From JBDSSS01 sp963764195 (GTDB lineage: Bacteria; Actinomycetota; Actinomycetes; Actinomycetales; Dermatophilaceae): DNA of 64,000 nt. The translations under genes and the position numbers were made by a program. Below are positions 41,360 to 50,358 of the stretch, piece after piece (the stretch's first letter is position 1; the number at the start of each line of letters is the position of its first letter). Where the stretch lies: NCBI GenBank assembly GCA_963764195.1, contig CAVXRG010000010.1, forward strand, positions 310,001 through 374,000. The letters run 5' to 3'. The notes beneath the pieces were generated by a model. That model made no database searches, was not told the origin of the DNA, and saw only the letters and a program-made list of their open reading frames with translations.

Positions 41360-43357
41360 TCAGACCTGGGCGCGGGTCTCGATCGCCGTGACGATCTCGG
41401 CGATCGCGTCCTCGACCGGCACCCCGTTCTTCTGCGAGCCGTCGCGGTAGCGGAACGAGACCGCCCCGGCCGCCCGGTCGTCCTCCCCGGCGATGAGGAC
41501 GAAGGGCACCTTCGACTTGCTCGCGTTGCGGATCTTCTTGGGGAAGCGGTCATCGCTCGCGTCCAGCTCGACCCGGACCCCACGCCGCTTGAGCTGGGCC
41601 AGGACGTCGGCCAGGTAGTCGGCGTAGTCCTCCGCGACCGGCACGCCGAGCGCCTGGACCGGGGCGAGCCACACGGGGAAGGCGCCGGCGTAGTGCTCGA
41701 CGAGCACGCCGAGGAAGCGCTCGATCGAGCCGAACTTCGCGGAGTGGATCATCACCGGCTCCTGCCGGGTGCCGTCGGCGGCCTGGTACTCGAGGCCGAA
41801 GCGCTCGGGCTGGTTGAAGTCGTACTGGATCGTCGACATCTGCCAGGTCCGGCCGATCGCGTCACGCGCCTGGACGGAGATCTTCGGGCCGTAGAACGCG
41901 GCGCCACCGGGGTCGGGCACGAGGTCGAGGCCGGACTCGGTCGCCACCTTCTCGAGGATGGCGGTCGCCTCGGTCCACTGCTCCTCGCTGCCGATGAACT
42001 TGTCCTTCTTGTCGCCGTCCTCGTCGCGGGTCGACAGCTCGAGGTAGAAGTCGTCGAGGCCGAAGTCGCGAAGCAGCGACAGGACGAACTCGAGCAGGTG
42101 CTTGATCTCGGCGGGCGCCTGCTCGCGGGTGACGTAGGAGTGGGAGTCGTCCATCTCGAGGCCGCGCACGCGGGTCAGGCCGTGGACGACGCCCGACTTC
42201 TCGTAGCGGTAGACCGAGCCGAACTCGAAGAAGCGCAGCGGCAGCTCGCGGTAGGAGCGGCCACGGGACTTGTAGATGAGGTTGTGCATCGGGCAGTTCA
42301 TCGCCTTGAGCTGGTACTTCGCACCCTCGAGCTCCATCGGAGGGAACATCGTGTCCGCGTAGTACGGCAGGTGCCCCGAGGTGTGAAAGAGCCCGTCCTT
42401 GCTGATGTGCGGGGTGCCGACGTACTCGAAGCCCTCCTCGATGTGCCGACGGCGGGAGTAGTCCTCCATCTCGCGCTTGATGACGCCGCCGCGCGGGTGG
42501 AAGACGGGCAGGCCGGAGCCCAGCTCGTCGGGGAAGGAGTAGAGGTCCATCTCGGCGCCGATGCGACGGTGGTCACGGCGCTCGGCCTCGGCGAGCCGGT
42601 CGAGGTAGGCCTTGAGCTCGTCCTTGGTCGGCCAGGCGGTGCCGTAGACGCGCTGGAGCTGCGGGTTCTTCTCGGACCCGCGCCAGTAGGCGGCGGCCGA
42701 GCGCATCAGCTTGAAGGCGTTGCCGATCAGCTTGGTGCTCGGGATGTGCGGTCCACGGCACAGGTCGCCCCAGGCGCGGCTGCCGTCGCGGCGGATGTTG
42801 TCGTAGATCGTCAGCTCGCCGGCGCCGACCTCGACGCCCGCACCCTCGGCGGCCTCGTCGGCGGCGCCGCCCTTGAGGCCCACGAGCTCGCACTTGTAGG
42901 GCTCGTCCCGGAGCTCCTCGAGGGCGTCGGCGTCGGTGACGACGCGACGGACGAAGGTCTGGCCCTCGTTGATGATCTTCTGCATGGCCTTCTCGAGGGC
43001 CTTGATGTCATCGGGGTGGAACGGGGTCTCGACGTCGAAGTCGTAGTAGAAGCCGTCGCGGATCGGCGGGCCGATGCCGAGCTTGGCGTCGGTGTGGAGC
43101 GCCTGGACGGCCTGCGCCAGCACATGGGCGGTGGAGTGGCGCAGCACGGCAAGGCCGTCCTCGCTCTGGACGCTGACCGGCTCGACGACGTCACCGTCGG
43201 CCACGACGTGGAACAGGTCGCGCAGCTCGCCGTTGACGCGGGCGACGACGACGTCGCGGCCGCCGGCCCCGGCCTGCTCGAGCAGCTCGCCCGCCGTCGT
43301 CCGCTCCGCGACCGCTCGCTCGCTTCCGGCGACGGTGACGGTGATCTGTGCAGACAC
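41360..43357 (-). CDS. thrS: Threonine-tRNA ligase
   Basis: A 665-residue class II synthetase. Domains in order: TGS domain (first 65 residues), editing domain with the HSTAHVLAQAVQALHTDAKL block and GDLCRGPHIPSTK, catalytic core with FHPRGGVIKREMEDYSRRRH and the zinc-ligand stretch LKAMNCPMHNLIYKSRGRSY, and a C-terminal anticodon-binding domain (PVAEDYADYLADVLAQLKRR). The zinc and tRNA-editing residues are in place. I saw no T-box-like structure in the 257-base leader. The start is ATG at 43357. The HIT gene follows after 55 bases. Confidence 0.95.
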   Translation of the reverse strand: MSAQITVTVAGSERAVAERTTAGELLEQAGAGGRDVVVARVNGELRDLFHVVADGDVVEPVSVQSEDGLAVLRHSTAHVLAQAVQALHTDAKLGIGPPIRDGFYYDFDVETPFHPDDIKALEKAMQKIINEGQTFVRRVVTDADALEELRDEPYKCELVGLKGGAADEAAEGAGVEVGAGELTIYDNIRRDGSRAWGDLCRGPHIPSTKLIGNAFKLMRSAAAYWRGSEKNPQLQRVYGTAWPTKDELKAYLDRLAEAERRDHRRIGAEMDLYSFPDELGSGLPVFHPRGGVIKREMEDYSRRRHIEEGFEYVGTPHISKDGLFHTSGHLPYYADTMFPPMELEGAKYQLKAMNCPMHNLIYKSRGRSYRELPLRFFEFGSVYRYEKSGVVHGLTRVRGLEMDDSHSYVTREQAPAEIKHLLEFVLSLLRDFGLDDFYLELSTRDEDGDKKDKFIGSEEQWTEATAILEKVATESGLDLVPDPGGAAFYGPKISVQARDAIGRTWQMSTIQYDFNQPERFGLEYQAADGTRQEPVMIHSAKFGSIERFLGVLVEHYAGAFPVWLAPVQALGVPVAEDYADYLADVLAQLKRRGVRVELDASDDRFPKKIRNASKSKVPFVLIAGEDDRAAGAVSFRYRDGSQKNGVPVEDAIAEIVTAIETRAQV

Positions 43358-43614
43358 GGTGGGTGCTCCTCTTTCGGTGGGTGGGGTGGTGCGGTCGCGC
43401 CACGGCGTATGCCGCCGGGCCGCGGCCTGCCCAAGGGTATCGACCGCACGTGGCGGGGTGCGACGGCCTTTCGTCGGGGAAGGTCCTCGGGGCGCCCGCG
43501 CCCTGTGGGAGGGCCGGTTCGCCTACCCTTCTGGGTGCGGCGGGCAGCCCGGACCACAACCGTTCGCCTCGACCCCCGTCCCGCACCCCGTCCCGACCCC
43601 GTAGGAGGACCACG

Positions 43615-44643
43615 GTGAAACGTGCGTCGGCAGCCGCCGCACTCGCCGTCGTGGCGACCGCGCTCGCCGGGTGTGCGAGCGCGGCTCCGCCGGTCCCCCC
43701 GGCCGCGTCGGCATCGCCCGCGCCCGCGACCACCGGGAGATCCGGAACGCCGACGGTGACGCCTCCCGCGGTGGGACCAGCGACGCCGTCGCCCGCACCC
43801 TCCTCCCCGACCACGACGGCGCCGCCGGCTGGTGGGGCGGGCGCGGGACCCCAGCTCCCCGGCGGTGGCCGCACGCTCTTCCCCGAGCGCCGCCTCGTGG
43901 GTTTTGTCGGGGTCCCCGGGTCCCGCGCGATGGGCCGGCTCGGTATCGGTGACCTCGACGACCGCGCCGAGGAGATCCTCGACGTGGCCCGGCCGTACGG
44001 CGACGGGCGCACGATCCTGCCGGTCCTCGAGCTGATCGCGACGGTCGTGCAGGGCGCGCCGGGCCGAGACGGGAAGTACCGCGCGCGGGTGTCCGCGGCC
44101 ACCGTCGACCGTTACCTCGCAGCGGCTCGCGAGGTGAACGGCATACTCCTGCTCGGGATCCAGCCGGGACGCGCCGACTTCCTCACCGAGGTCAAGCACT
44201 ACGAGCGGTGGCTCGTGCAGCCGGACGTCGGTCTGGCGCTCGACCCGGAGTGGGCCATGGGCCCGGGGCAGGTGCCGATGAAGGTGTTCGGCCACACGAC
44301 CGGTGCGGAGATCAACGCGGTCGCCGTCTACCTCTCGGGCCTCGTCAAGGCCAACGACCTCCCCGAGAAGGCGCTCGTCTTCCACCAGCTCTCACCCGCG
44401 ATCGTCTCTCGGGAGAAGGAGATCCGGGTGCACCCGGGGGTCGCCGTCATCAAGTCGGTCGACGGCATCGGCTCTCCGGCCGACAAGGTGCGCACCTGGA
44501 CCAAGCTGACGAAGAACCTGCCGAAGGGTGTGCACGCCGGCTTCAAGCTCTTCTACGAGGAGGACCGCACCTTCGGTCCGCTCATGACGCCGAAGCAGGT
44601 GCTCGCGCTCACCCCCGAGCCGGACTACGTCCTCTACGAGTGA
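43615..44643 (+). CDS. Lipoprotein of unknown function
   Basis: A 342-residue secreted lipoprotein: a signal sequence ALAVVATALAGCAS has the lipobox LAGC with the acylated Cys at residue 20. A Pro/Ala/Thr-rich linker of about 60 residues (SASPAPATTG, PSPAPSSPTTTAPP) follows. The remaining domain (LVGFVGVPGSRAMGRLGIGD, VLELIATVVQG, GILLLGIQPGRADFL, KVFGHTTGAEINAVAVYL) suggests a TIM-barrel-like hydrolase-type fold, but no catalytic motif is clear. GTG at 43615 has a perfect AGGAGG nine bases upstream. It ends in a hairpin (44627-44668). Confidence 0.82.
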   Translation: MKRASAAAALAVVATALAGCASAAPPVPPAASASPAPATTGRSGTPTVTPPAVGPATPSPAPSSPTTTAPPAGGAGAGPQLPGGGRTLFPERRLVGFVGVPGSRAMGRLGIGDLDDRAEEILDVARPYGDGRTILPVLELIATVVQGAPGRDGKYRARVSAATVDRYLAAAREVNGILLLGIQPGRADFLTEVKHYERWLVQPDVGLALDPEWAMGPGQVPMKVFGHTTGAEINAVAVYLSGLVKANDLPEKALVFHQLSPAIVSREKEIRVHPGVAVIKSVDGIGSPADKVRTWTKLTKNLPKGVHAGFKLFYEEDRTFGPLMTPKQVLALTPEPDYVLYE

Positions 44644-44668
44644 CGCGGACGCCACGCGTAGAGGACGT
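44627..44668. terminator. Bidirectional terminator hairpin
   Basis: ACGTCCTCTACG and CGTAGAGGACGT are perfect 12-bp arms with an 18-base loop that contains the lipoprotein stop codon. It lies between the convergent lipoprotein and GMC oxidoreductase genes. Confidence 0.75.
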
Positions 44669-44675
44669 CACGGTC

Positions 44676-46505
44676 TCAGCCGACCATCCGGTCGAGGTGG
44701 TGCCCGTGGTCGGTGGCGATGAGCTCGGCAGCCTTCTCACCGATCATGATCGCCGCGGCGTTGGTGTTGCCGCTGACGATGTTGGGCATCACGCTCGCGT
44801 CGGCGACGCGGAGGTCGGCGATGCCGTGCACCCGGAGGCTGGAGTCGACCACGTCACCGATCCGGCACGTCGAGGTCTCGTGGTAGACGGTGAGCGCGTA
44901 GTGCCTCGCCATGTCCTCGAGCAGCCCGTCGCTCGGGTCACCGCCCGCGTAGCCGTGAGCCTGGGCGAGGTGCGGGGGGATGACCGGGTCGCCGAGGTCC
45001 GCCCCGGGCCAGGCCTTGACGATCTCGAGGGCCTTGCGCATGACCGCGATCATCACCGCGACGTCGTGCGGGTCGGCGAGATAGTTGAGGTCGATCCGCG
45101 GCGGTGTGCCCGGGTCGGCGCTGGCGAGGGTGACCGAGCCCTCCGAGTGCGGCTGCACCGGGTTGGGGAGCACGACGACCTGTCCGCGCTGCGGGTCGAG
45201 GAAGGCGTCCGGGTCCTCGAAGAAGGCGGCGGCCGGGAGCCGGAAGACGCCCTCCCAGATGGCCGGGGTGTAGCCGCACACGAGGAACCCGATCTGGGCG
45301 TCCTGGGTGTGGGCGTCACCGAGCCCCGTGGAAAAGAAGGCCACGGCGTCGTAGAGGGAGGAGGACGCGAGTCCCCTTCCGGTGGTGAACCATTCGCCCA
45401 GACGGCGCTCCGCCTCGGCCTTGACCGCGGCCAGCTCGGGAGGCATGCCGGCATCGTCGGCGGGGTCCGCGGGCAACGGCCCGGCGGGTGCGCGCAGGGC
45501 GTCCGGACCGAGCGACAGGGCGATCTCGGTCATCGTCTCGCCGATGCCGTCGGCGGCGAACATCAGCGGGGTGTGCAGGTGGTCCTTGAGGTGGCGACCG
45601 ACATCCGGGAGGTCGAGCACGGGCTCGATCCCGACGCCGCGCAGCTCGTCGGCGGGACCCACGCCGGAGAGGAGGAGCAGGTGGGGCGAGCCGATCGCAC
45701 CGGCGCACAGCAGCACCTCGGTGCCGGCCATCACCTGCTCCCGGCCCCCCTCCTCCGAGCGGTATTCGACTCCCGTGGCTCGAAGGCCACCGTCGTTGTC
45801 CTGCAGCAGGATCCGCTCGACAAGCGCTCCCGTGACCACGGTGAGGTTCTCGCGATCCATCACCGGTTCGAGGTAGGCGTGGTAGGTCGAGCTCCGCTTG
45901 CCGTCCTTGGTCGTCGTCTGGAAGAGCGACGCCACTCCCCCGGGCTCGAGCCGGTCGCGACCGTTGTAGTCGCCGTGCTTGAGCCCGGCGGCACCCGCTG
46001 CCTCGACGAACTCGTTGGCCGCCCGCACGACGGGCTCGCGGACCGAGACCCCGAGGGGACCGTCGGTGCCGTGGGCCTCACGGTCCGGGACGAGCTCGTG
46101 GCTGTCGACGAAGCCCTCGGCCTTGATGAAGTAGGGCAGGACGTCCGCGTAGGACCAGCCCTCGGCCCCGGCCGCCGCCCAGGAGTCGAAGTCACCGGGG
46201 TGGCCGCGCACGTAGGCCATGTAGTTGAGGCCGGACGAGCCGCCGAGCATCTTCCCCCGCGGCACCATCATCCGGCCGCCCACGAGACCCTTGCCGACCC
46301 CGCCGGCATCGCCGGTGAACATCCAGTCGGTGACCGGGTCGTTCTGGAGGCTGGCCACGGCCGCCGGCATGAGCTCGGTCGGCGGTGGTGGACCGCCCGC
46401 CTCCAGCAGGCAGACCCGGACCGCCGGGTCCTCCGTGAGCCGCGCGGCGAGCACGGCCCCGGCCGAGCCCGCTCCAACGATGACGTAGTCGAACTTCGCG
46501 TCCAT
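44676..46505 (-). CDS. GMC-family FAD oxidoreductase
   Basis: A 609-residue glucose-methanol-choline oxidoreductase. The FAD-binding loop VIVGAGSAGAVLAARL is at residues 8-23, the GMC signature GKMLGGSSGLNYMAYVRGHP near residue 83, and the second signature GAIGSPHLLLLSGVGP near residue 265. The catalytic region contains VYHETSTCRIG and DASVMPNIVSGNTNAAAIMI. Choline dehydrogenase-like proteins share this layout, but no betaine genes are nearby and the alcohol substrate is unknown. Start is ATG at 46505. The gene is isolated on its strand, followed by a hairpin terminator. Confidence 0.92.
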   Translation of the reverse strand: MDAKFDYVIVGAGSAGAVLAARLTEDPAVRVCLLEAGGPPPPTELMPAAVASLQNDPVTDWMFTGDAGGVGKGLVGGRMMVPRGKMLGGSSGLNYMAYVRGHPGDFDSWAAAGAEGWSYADVLPYFIKAEGFVDSHELVPDREAHGTDGPLGVSVREPVVRAANEFVEAAGAAGLKHGDYNGRDRLEPGGVASLFQTTTKDGKRSSTYHAYLEPVMDRENLTVVTGALVERILLQDNDGGLRATGVEYRSEEGGREQVMAGTEVLLCAGAIGSPHLLLLSGVGPADELRGVGIEPVLDLPDVGRHLKDHLHTPLMFAADGIGETMTEIALSLGPDALRAPAGPLPADPADDAGMPPELAAVKAEAERRLGEWFTTGRGLASSSLYDAVAFFSTGLGDAHTQDAQIGFLVCGYTPAIWEGVFRLPAAAFFEDPDAFLDPQRGQVVVLPNPVQPHSEGSVTLASADPGTPPRIDLNYLADPHDVAVMIAVMRKALEIVKAWPGADLGDPVIPPHLAQAHGYAGGDPSDGLLEDMARHYALTVYHETSTCRIGDVVDSSLRVHGIADLRVADASVMPNIVSGNTNAAAIMIGEKAAELIATDHGHHLDRMVG

Positions 46506-46591
46506 CTGCCCTCACTTCTTTGTGAGCGCCCCGCCGGTGGCGTGGCTGCTGGAGCCAAGAGACCACATTTCAACGACCGGGACAAGGGACG

Positions 46592-47164
46592 CTAGGACGG
46601 GTCGCGCAGCTTGCCGCTCCTTGCCACGGCGGGGTCGGTGCACGCGGACAGGTCGAAGCAGCAGGGGCGTCGTTTGCCACCGTCGAGCTTCGAGATGCTG
46701 ACCTCGACCCGGCGCTGCCGCGTCGCAGGGTTGGCTGTGGCGCCGACCCAGCGGACCCACTCCCACCTGGCCATCGGGGTGATGTCCTGCCAGGTGTCCT
46801 GGATCCGCTCGGGCGCCGAGTCGAGAGCGGTCGCGAGGTCCTCGGGGACGGTGGGCTCGGGCCACTCCCCCGACACCTCGAGCGTGAGCTGCACCGTGTC
46901 TCCGGGACTGGGTGCCGCCTGTTCGATCGGCGCGTCGAGGCGGACCCAGTGGCCCCGACGGCCGTCCGGCTCCACGACCGTCTCGAACGGGCGCCCGTCG
47001 ATCGTCCCGCGCACGGCCACCTGGCCGCGGGAGGGCAGCTGCGCGCTCGCCGGCTCCGGCAGTCGCACCAGCGTGGTGTCGTCGATCCTGGACACCTCCG
47101 CCTCGAACCGCACGAGTGCCGGTGTCGAGCCCCTCATCGCCTGCTCCATCATCTCCACCTCCAC
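46592..47164 (-). CDS. YdeI/DUF1905 family protein
   Basis: A 190-residue protein with an N-terminal DUF1905 domain (ALVRFEAEVSRIDDTTLVRL, VRGTIDGRPFETVVEPDGRR) and a C-terminal YdeI/OmpD-associated block (VPEDLATALDSAPERIQDTW, TPMARWEWVRWVGATANPAT). The C-terminus has two Cys in RRPCCFDLSACTD. YdeI-type proteins are linked to cell envelope stress or bacteriocin protection, without a defined activity. Several Met codons lie at the start; the first (47164) is listed, with 47152 as an alternative. It diverges from the heliorhodopsin gene with 77 bases between starts. Confidence 0.83.
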   Translation of the reverse strand: MEVEMMEQAMRGSTPALVRFEAEVSRIDDTTLVRLPEPASAQLPSRGQVAVRGTIDGRPFETVVEPDGRRGHWVRLDAPIEQAAPSPGDTVQLTLEVSGEWPEPTVPEDLATALDSAPERIQDTWQDITPMARWEWVRWVGATANPATRQRRVEVSISKLDGGKRRPCCFDLSACTDPAVARSGKLRDPS

Positions 47165-47241
47165 GTCGTCGCAGCCTATCGAGCCGGGCCAGGCCGTCCG
47201 TGGACCCGACGCGCTCGAGCCCGAGCGCCTAGTCTTCGGTC

Positions 47242-48000
47242 ATGGACTCGACGCTCGCGAACCTGAGAAAGCTCAACGTCGGAGCCGGGTTGCTCCACCT
47301 CGTGTCGTTCGTCGCGATCTTGCTGTTGTCGAATGCCGCAGCCCTCCCCGTGCAGGCGACCTACCTCTCCGGGGCGCCCGGGACCGGCAGCTTCTCGGCA
47401 CCGGTCAACCTCTTCGACCTCAACATCAGCTTCATGGTGGCGGCCTTCATGGCCCTGTCCGCGTTCTTCCACTTCTTCGTCAGCTCGCCGAGGATCTTCC
47501 CCCGCTATGCCGACGGACTGTCCCGTCACATCAACGTGTACCGGTGGGTCGAGTACTCGCTGTCCTCCTCGATCATGATCGTCGTCATCCTCCAGCTCAA
47601 CGGCGTGGCGGACTACGTCGCCCTGCTCGCCGTCTTCGGCGTCAACGTCTGCATGATCCTCTTCGGGTGGCTCCAGGAGCGCTACACCACCCCTGGAGAC
47701 GGCGACCTGCTCCCCTTCTGGTTCGGGACCTTCGCCGGCGCCATCCCGTGGATCGCCGTCGTCCTCAGCCTGATCGCCCCGAAGAACCCCGGCGGCGGCG
47801 AGGTGCCCGGCTTCGTCTACGGCATCGTCATCTCGCTCTTCATCCTCTTCAACGGCTTCGCGCTGGTGCAGTGGAAGCAGTACCGAGCCAAGGGCAAGTG
47901 GGCCGACTACCTCTACGGCGAGCGGCGCTACATCGTGCTCAGCTTCGTCGCCAAGTCCCTCCTCGCGTGGCAGGTGTTCGCCGGGGCCCTGGCCTCCTAG
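47242..48000 (+). CDS. Heliorhodopsin
   Basis: A 252-residue seven-helix protein. The signature HINVYRWVEYSLSSSIMIVV in helix 3 has Glu104, the Schiff-base counterion equivalent. Helix 7 reads SFVAKSLLAWQVFAGAL with Lys238 for retinal attachment. His19 (LLHL) and His77 (FFHFF) match the conserved histidines of HeR 48C12. These features, and the lack of the bacteriorhodopsin-type DxxxD pattern, mark it as heliorhodopsin and not a type 1 pump. Heliorhodopsins have the N-terminus inside the cell and a slow photocycle; function is still open. No retinal-synthesis genes are nearby, so retinal must come from elsewhere in the genome or from outside. Confidence 0.93.
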   Translation: MDSTLANLRKLNVGAGLLHLVSFVAILLLSNAAALPVQATYLSGAPGTGSFSAPVNLFDLNISFMVAAFMALSAFFHFFVSSPRIFPRYADGLSRHINVYRWVEYSLSSSIMIVVILQLNGVADYVALLAVFGVNVCMILFGWLQERYTTPGDGDLLPFWFGTFAGAIPWIAVVLSLIAPKNPGGGEVPGFVYGIVISLFILFNGFALVQWKQYRAKGKWADYLYGERRYIVLSFVAKSLLAWQVFAGALAS

Positions 48001-48083
48001 GGTCTCGACGTGCCGAACGGGTACGGAGCGACCAGTGGGATGCGTTCGCCACCGGGTGAGCGCCACGACCGGAGGTGCGGACC

Positions 48084-48482
48084 ATGACGGCTGGCAGCGG
48101 GACCCGAGAGTTCGAGTTCGCCTTCGAGGCGAGCTACCGTCTGCCCGCGCTCGTTTTCGGCATCACCCCGGCCAGCGCTCGGGTCACCGTCACCGACGAC
48201 GAGCTCCTCGTCCGGTTCGGCCCCTGGCGCCTGCGCACCCCGCTGTCCAACATCTCCGGCACGGAGGTGAGCACGGACTACGCCTGGTACCGGACCGCCG
48301 GACCGGCCCACCTGTCGCTGAGCGACCGCGGCGTCACCTTCGCGACGAACTCCCGCCGGGGGTTGTGCGTCTCCTTCGGGCAGCCCGTCCGCGCCATCGA
48401 GCCCACCGGAGCGCTGCGCCATCCGGGGGCCACCCTGACCGTCGCCGACCCGGACGCGCTCGCCGCCGCTCTCGCGCGCTGA
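48084..48482 (+). CDS. Conserved protein of unknown function
   Basis: A 132-residue soluble protein, beta-rich by appearance: FEFAFEASYRLPALVFGITP, VTVTDDELLVRFGPWRLRTP, NISGTEVSTDYAWYRTAGPA, LSLSDRGVTFATNSRRGLCV. The repeating short strand pattern suggests a PH-like (bPH) domain. I do not recognise a function. GGAGG ends nine bases before the ATG at 48084, which is why this start is preferred over the GTG at 48075. It is 83 bases after the heliorhodopsin gene on the same strand and could share its transcript. Confidence 0.75.
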   Translation: MTAGSGTREFEFAFEASYRLPALVFGITPASARVTVTDDELLVRFGPWRLRTPLSNISGTEVSTDYAWYRTAGPAHLSLSDRGVTFATNSRRGLCVSFGQPVRAIEPTGALRHPGATLTVADPDALAAALAR

Positions 48483-48541
48483 CGGGGCGAGGCGACGGGA
48501 CGAGGGGCTGGTCCGGTGGAGCCCGCGGTCGACGTCGAGGC

Positions 48542-50251
48542 TCAGCGCACGACCACGACGGTGGCCACCGCGGCGGGCTGTTCGAGCTCGGAGACCCGAA
48601 CCGCTGCGGTGACCTGCCACTGGCCCTCCTCCGGGATCGCGACCTCGGCCCGGTAGCTGCCCGGGGTGGGGCCCGGGGTGACGGCCGCGGTCAGCGGCCC
48701 GAGGCTGAGGCCCGGCTCGGCCACGCTGACCTGCGGGACGCCAAGGGGCACGATGGGCTTGCCGCCCGCGTCGGTGATGTCGAAGGTGAGCACGTTGACC
48801 CCCACCTTGCCGGGGGCGAACCGGCCGGTCAGGTGCCCGGTTCCGAGCTCCGCCGTGACGGGGACCTCGGCCGGGGCCGACGTTGCGGCAGGGGTGCCCG
48901 TGGCCTGCGTGGCAACCGAGGCGCGCGGGTTCTGCAGGGTGAGGACGGACGTCAGGCCGAGCACGAGCACGAGGCCGAGGACCTCCAGCCGCAGGGCGCG
49001 GTTGAGCGGGCGCCAGGCCGAGGGGTCGACCCCCCGTCGGTGGAGTCGGGGAACGAGCCGGAAGCGGTTGTATGCCGCCACGCCTCCGACGATCCCGACG
49101 AGGGCGACCTTGGCCATCAGCAGCCGACCGTAGGAGGTCTCGACGAGAGCAGGGAAGGACCCGACGATGACGACGGCGAGGGCGGTCCCGGTGACACCCA
49201 GCAGCACGACGACGCCGCCAGCCAGCGTCGAGAAGCGGCCGAGGACCTCAGCCGCGTGGGCCGGGGGGTCCTGGCGACGGCGGGCCCGCGCGAGGTGCAG
49301 GACGAGGGCGACCAGCCCACCGACCCAGACCGCTGCCGACGAGGCGTGCACGAGGTCGGAGCCGATGACGAGCCAGCTCGGCCCGTAGGTCCTGGTGTGT
49401 CCGACCGGGAGCACAGAGGTCAGGGCCACCACGGCTCCGACCAGTCCGACGACCGAGCCGGCGCGGCCACCGATCCGCAGCCGCAGCACCATGAGCACCA
49501 CCCCGGTGCTCGCGAGCGCCACGGTCGCGGCGGCCGCCCCGCCCCAGTCGGTGGTGACGCCCGCATTGAGCAGGTGGCTGAGGCCGGCGCCCTGTTCGCG
49601 GGCCGCGGCGAGGGGAACCAGAGTGAGGTAGGAGACGACGGCCACCCCGCCCGCGACCCACGGGAGTCGCCGCCCGGGCACGGAGCTGCGGGCCACGAAC
49701 AGGTCGAACACCGTGAGGCCGACGAGGACGAACAGACCCAGGTAGCCGAGGCCGTTGAGGCTCTCGTAGAGGATGTCGACCGGTCTCGAGTCGACCTCGG
49801 TCACCACGGGTGCGGTCGCGGAGGCCTGCCCGACGGAGAAGGCCAACACCCCCGACTCGGGGTGGGAGTCGTCGGAGACGACCCGCCAGCCGACGACGTA
49901 GCTGCCGTCGGGGAGCTGTGCCGGCAGCGTGGCCCGGACCGTGGCGCCCTCCGTCGACGCCGTCAGCGGGCGAGGGGTGCCGCTCGCGTCATACAGCTGC
50001 AGACCGTCGGGCACGAGGAAGACCGGCTCGTCGAACGTCAGCGACACCTCGGTCGGCGCGGTCGCGACCACCGCCCCCGCGGCGGGCATCGTGGAGACGA
50101 GCTCGGCGTGCGCCGAGGCCGTGGTCGGGGGCAGTCCCACGCAGAGTCCGAGCGCGAGGAGGAGCACCCCGAGGAGCCGGGTGATGCGGTCTCGAGCGCG
50201 CCGCGGCGCGGGGCCGGGACGGCCGGTGCCGCGGGGTGATGCTCTGTGCAC
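48542..50251 (-). CDS. CopC-CopD fusion, copper resistance protein
   Basis: A 569-residue protein: a signal peptide (LLGVLLLALGLCVGLPPTTA) is followed by a CopC domain whose mature end is HAELVSTMPAAG, with the N-terminal His as the Cu(II) ligand and the Asp-His pair in SDDSHPESG. A CopD domain with about eight helices comes next (from residue 170, e.g. ASSAAVWVGGLVALVLHLAR), and a YtkA-like or similar beta domain (VPVTAELGTGHLTGRFAPG) ends the protein. It should bind copper outside the cell and move it across or into the membrane. It is the third gene of an apparent RR-MCO-CopCD operon. GTG at 50251 has AGGAGAG upstream. Confidence 0.9.
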   Translation of the reverse strand: MHRASPRGTGRPGPAPRRARDRITRLLGVLLLALGLCVGLPPTTASAHAELVSTMPAAGAVVATAPTEVSLTFDEPVFLVPDGLQLYDASGTPRPLTASTEGATVRATLPAQLPDGSYVVGWRVVSDDSHPESGVLAFSVGQASATAPVVTEVDSRPVDILYESLNGLGYLGLFVLVGLTVFDLFVARSSVPGRRLPWVAGGVAVVSYLTLVPLAAAREQGAGLSHLLNAGVTTDWGGAAAATVALASTGVVLMVLRLRIGGRAGSVVGLVGAVVALTSVLPVGHTRTYGPSWLVIGSDLVHASSAAVWVGGLVALVLHLARARRRQDPPAHAAEVLGRFSTLAGGVVVLLGVTGTALAVVIVGSFPALVETSYGRLLMAKVALVGIVGGVAAYNRFRLVPRLHRRGVDPSAWRPLNRALRLEVLGLVLVLGLTSVLTLQNPRASVATQATGTPAATSAPAEVPVTAELGTGHLTGRFAPGKVGVNVLTFDITDAGGKPIVPLGVPQVSVAEPGLSLGPLTAAVTPGPTPGSYRAEVAIPEEGQWQVTAAVRVSELEQPAAVATVVVVR

Positions 50252-50358
50252 GGTGCTCTCCTTGTCCGGGTTTGGGTCAGCGTAGGGCCGCAACCCACAA
50301 CGCCGCCCGGAAACGCGGGGGGGACGCGTCCGGACGGCGATGCGGGTCAGGTGGTCTG

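Noticed and set aside
43358..43614. T-box or other riboswitch in the thrS leader
   Set aside because: I could not find a T-box sequence or a convincing specifier stem; only a GTATGCCG copy and short GC-rich pairs are present.
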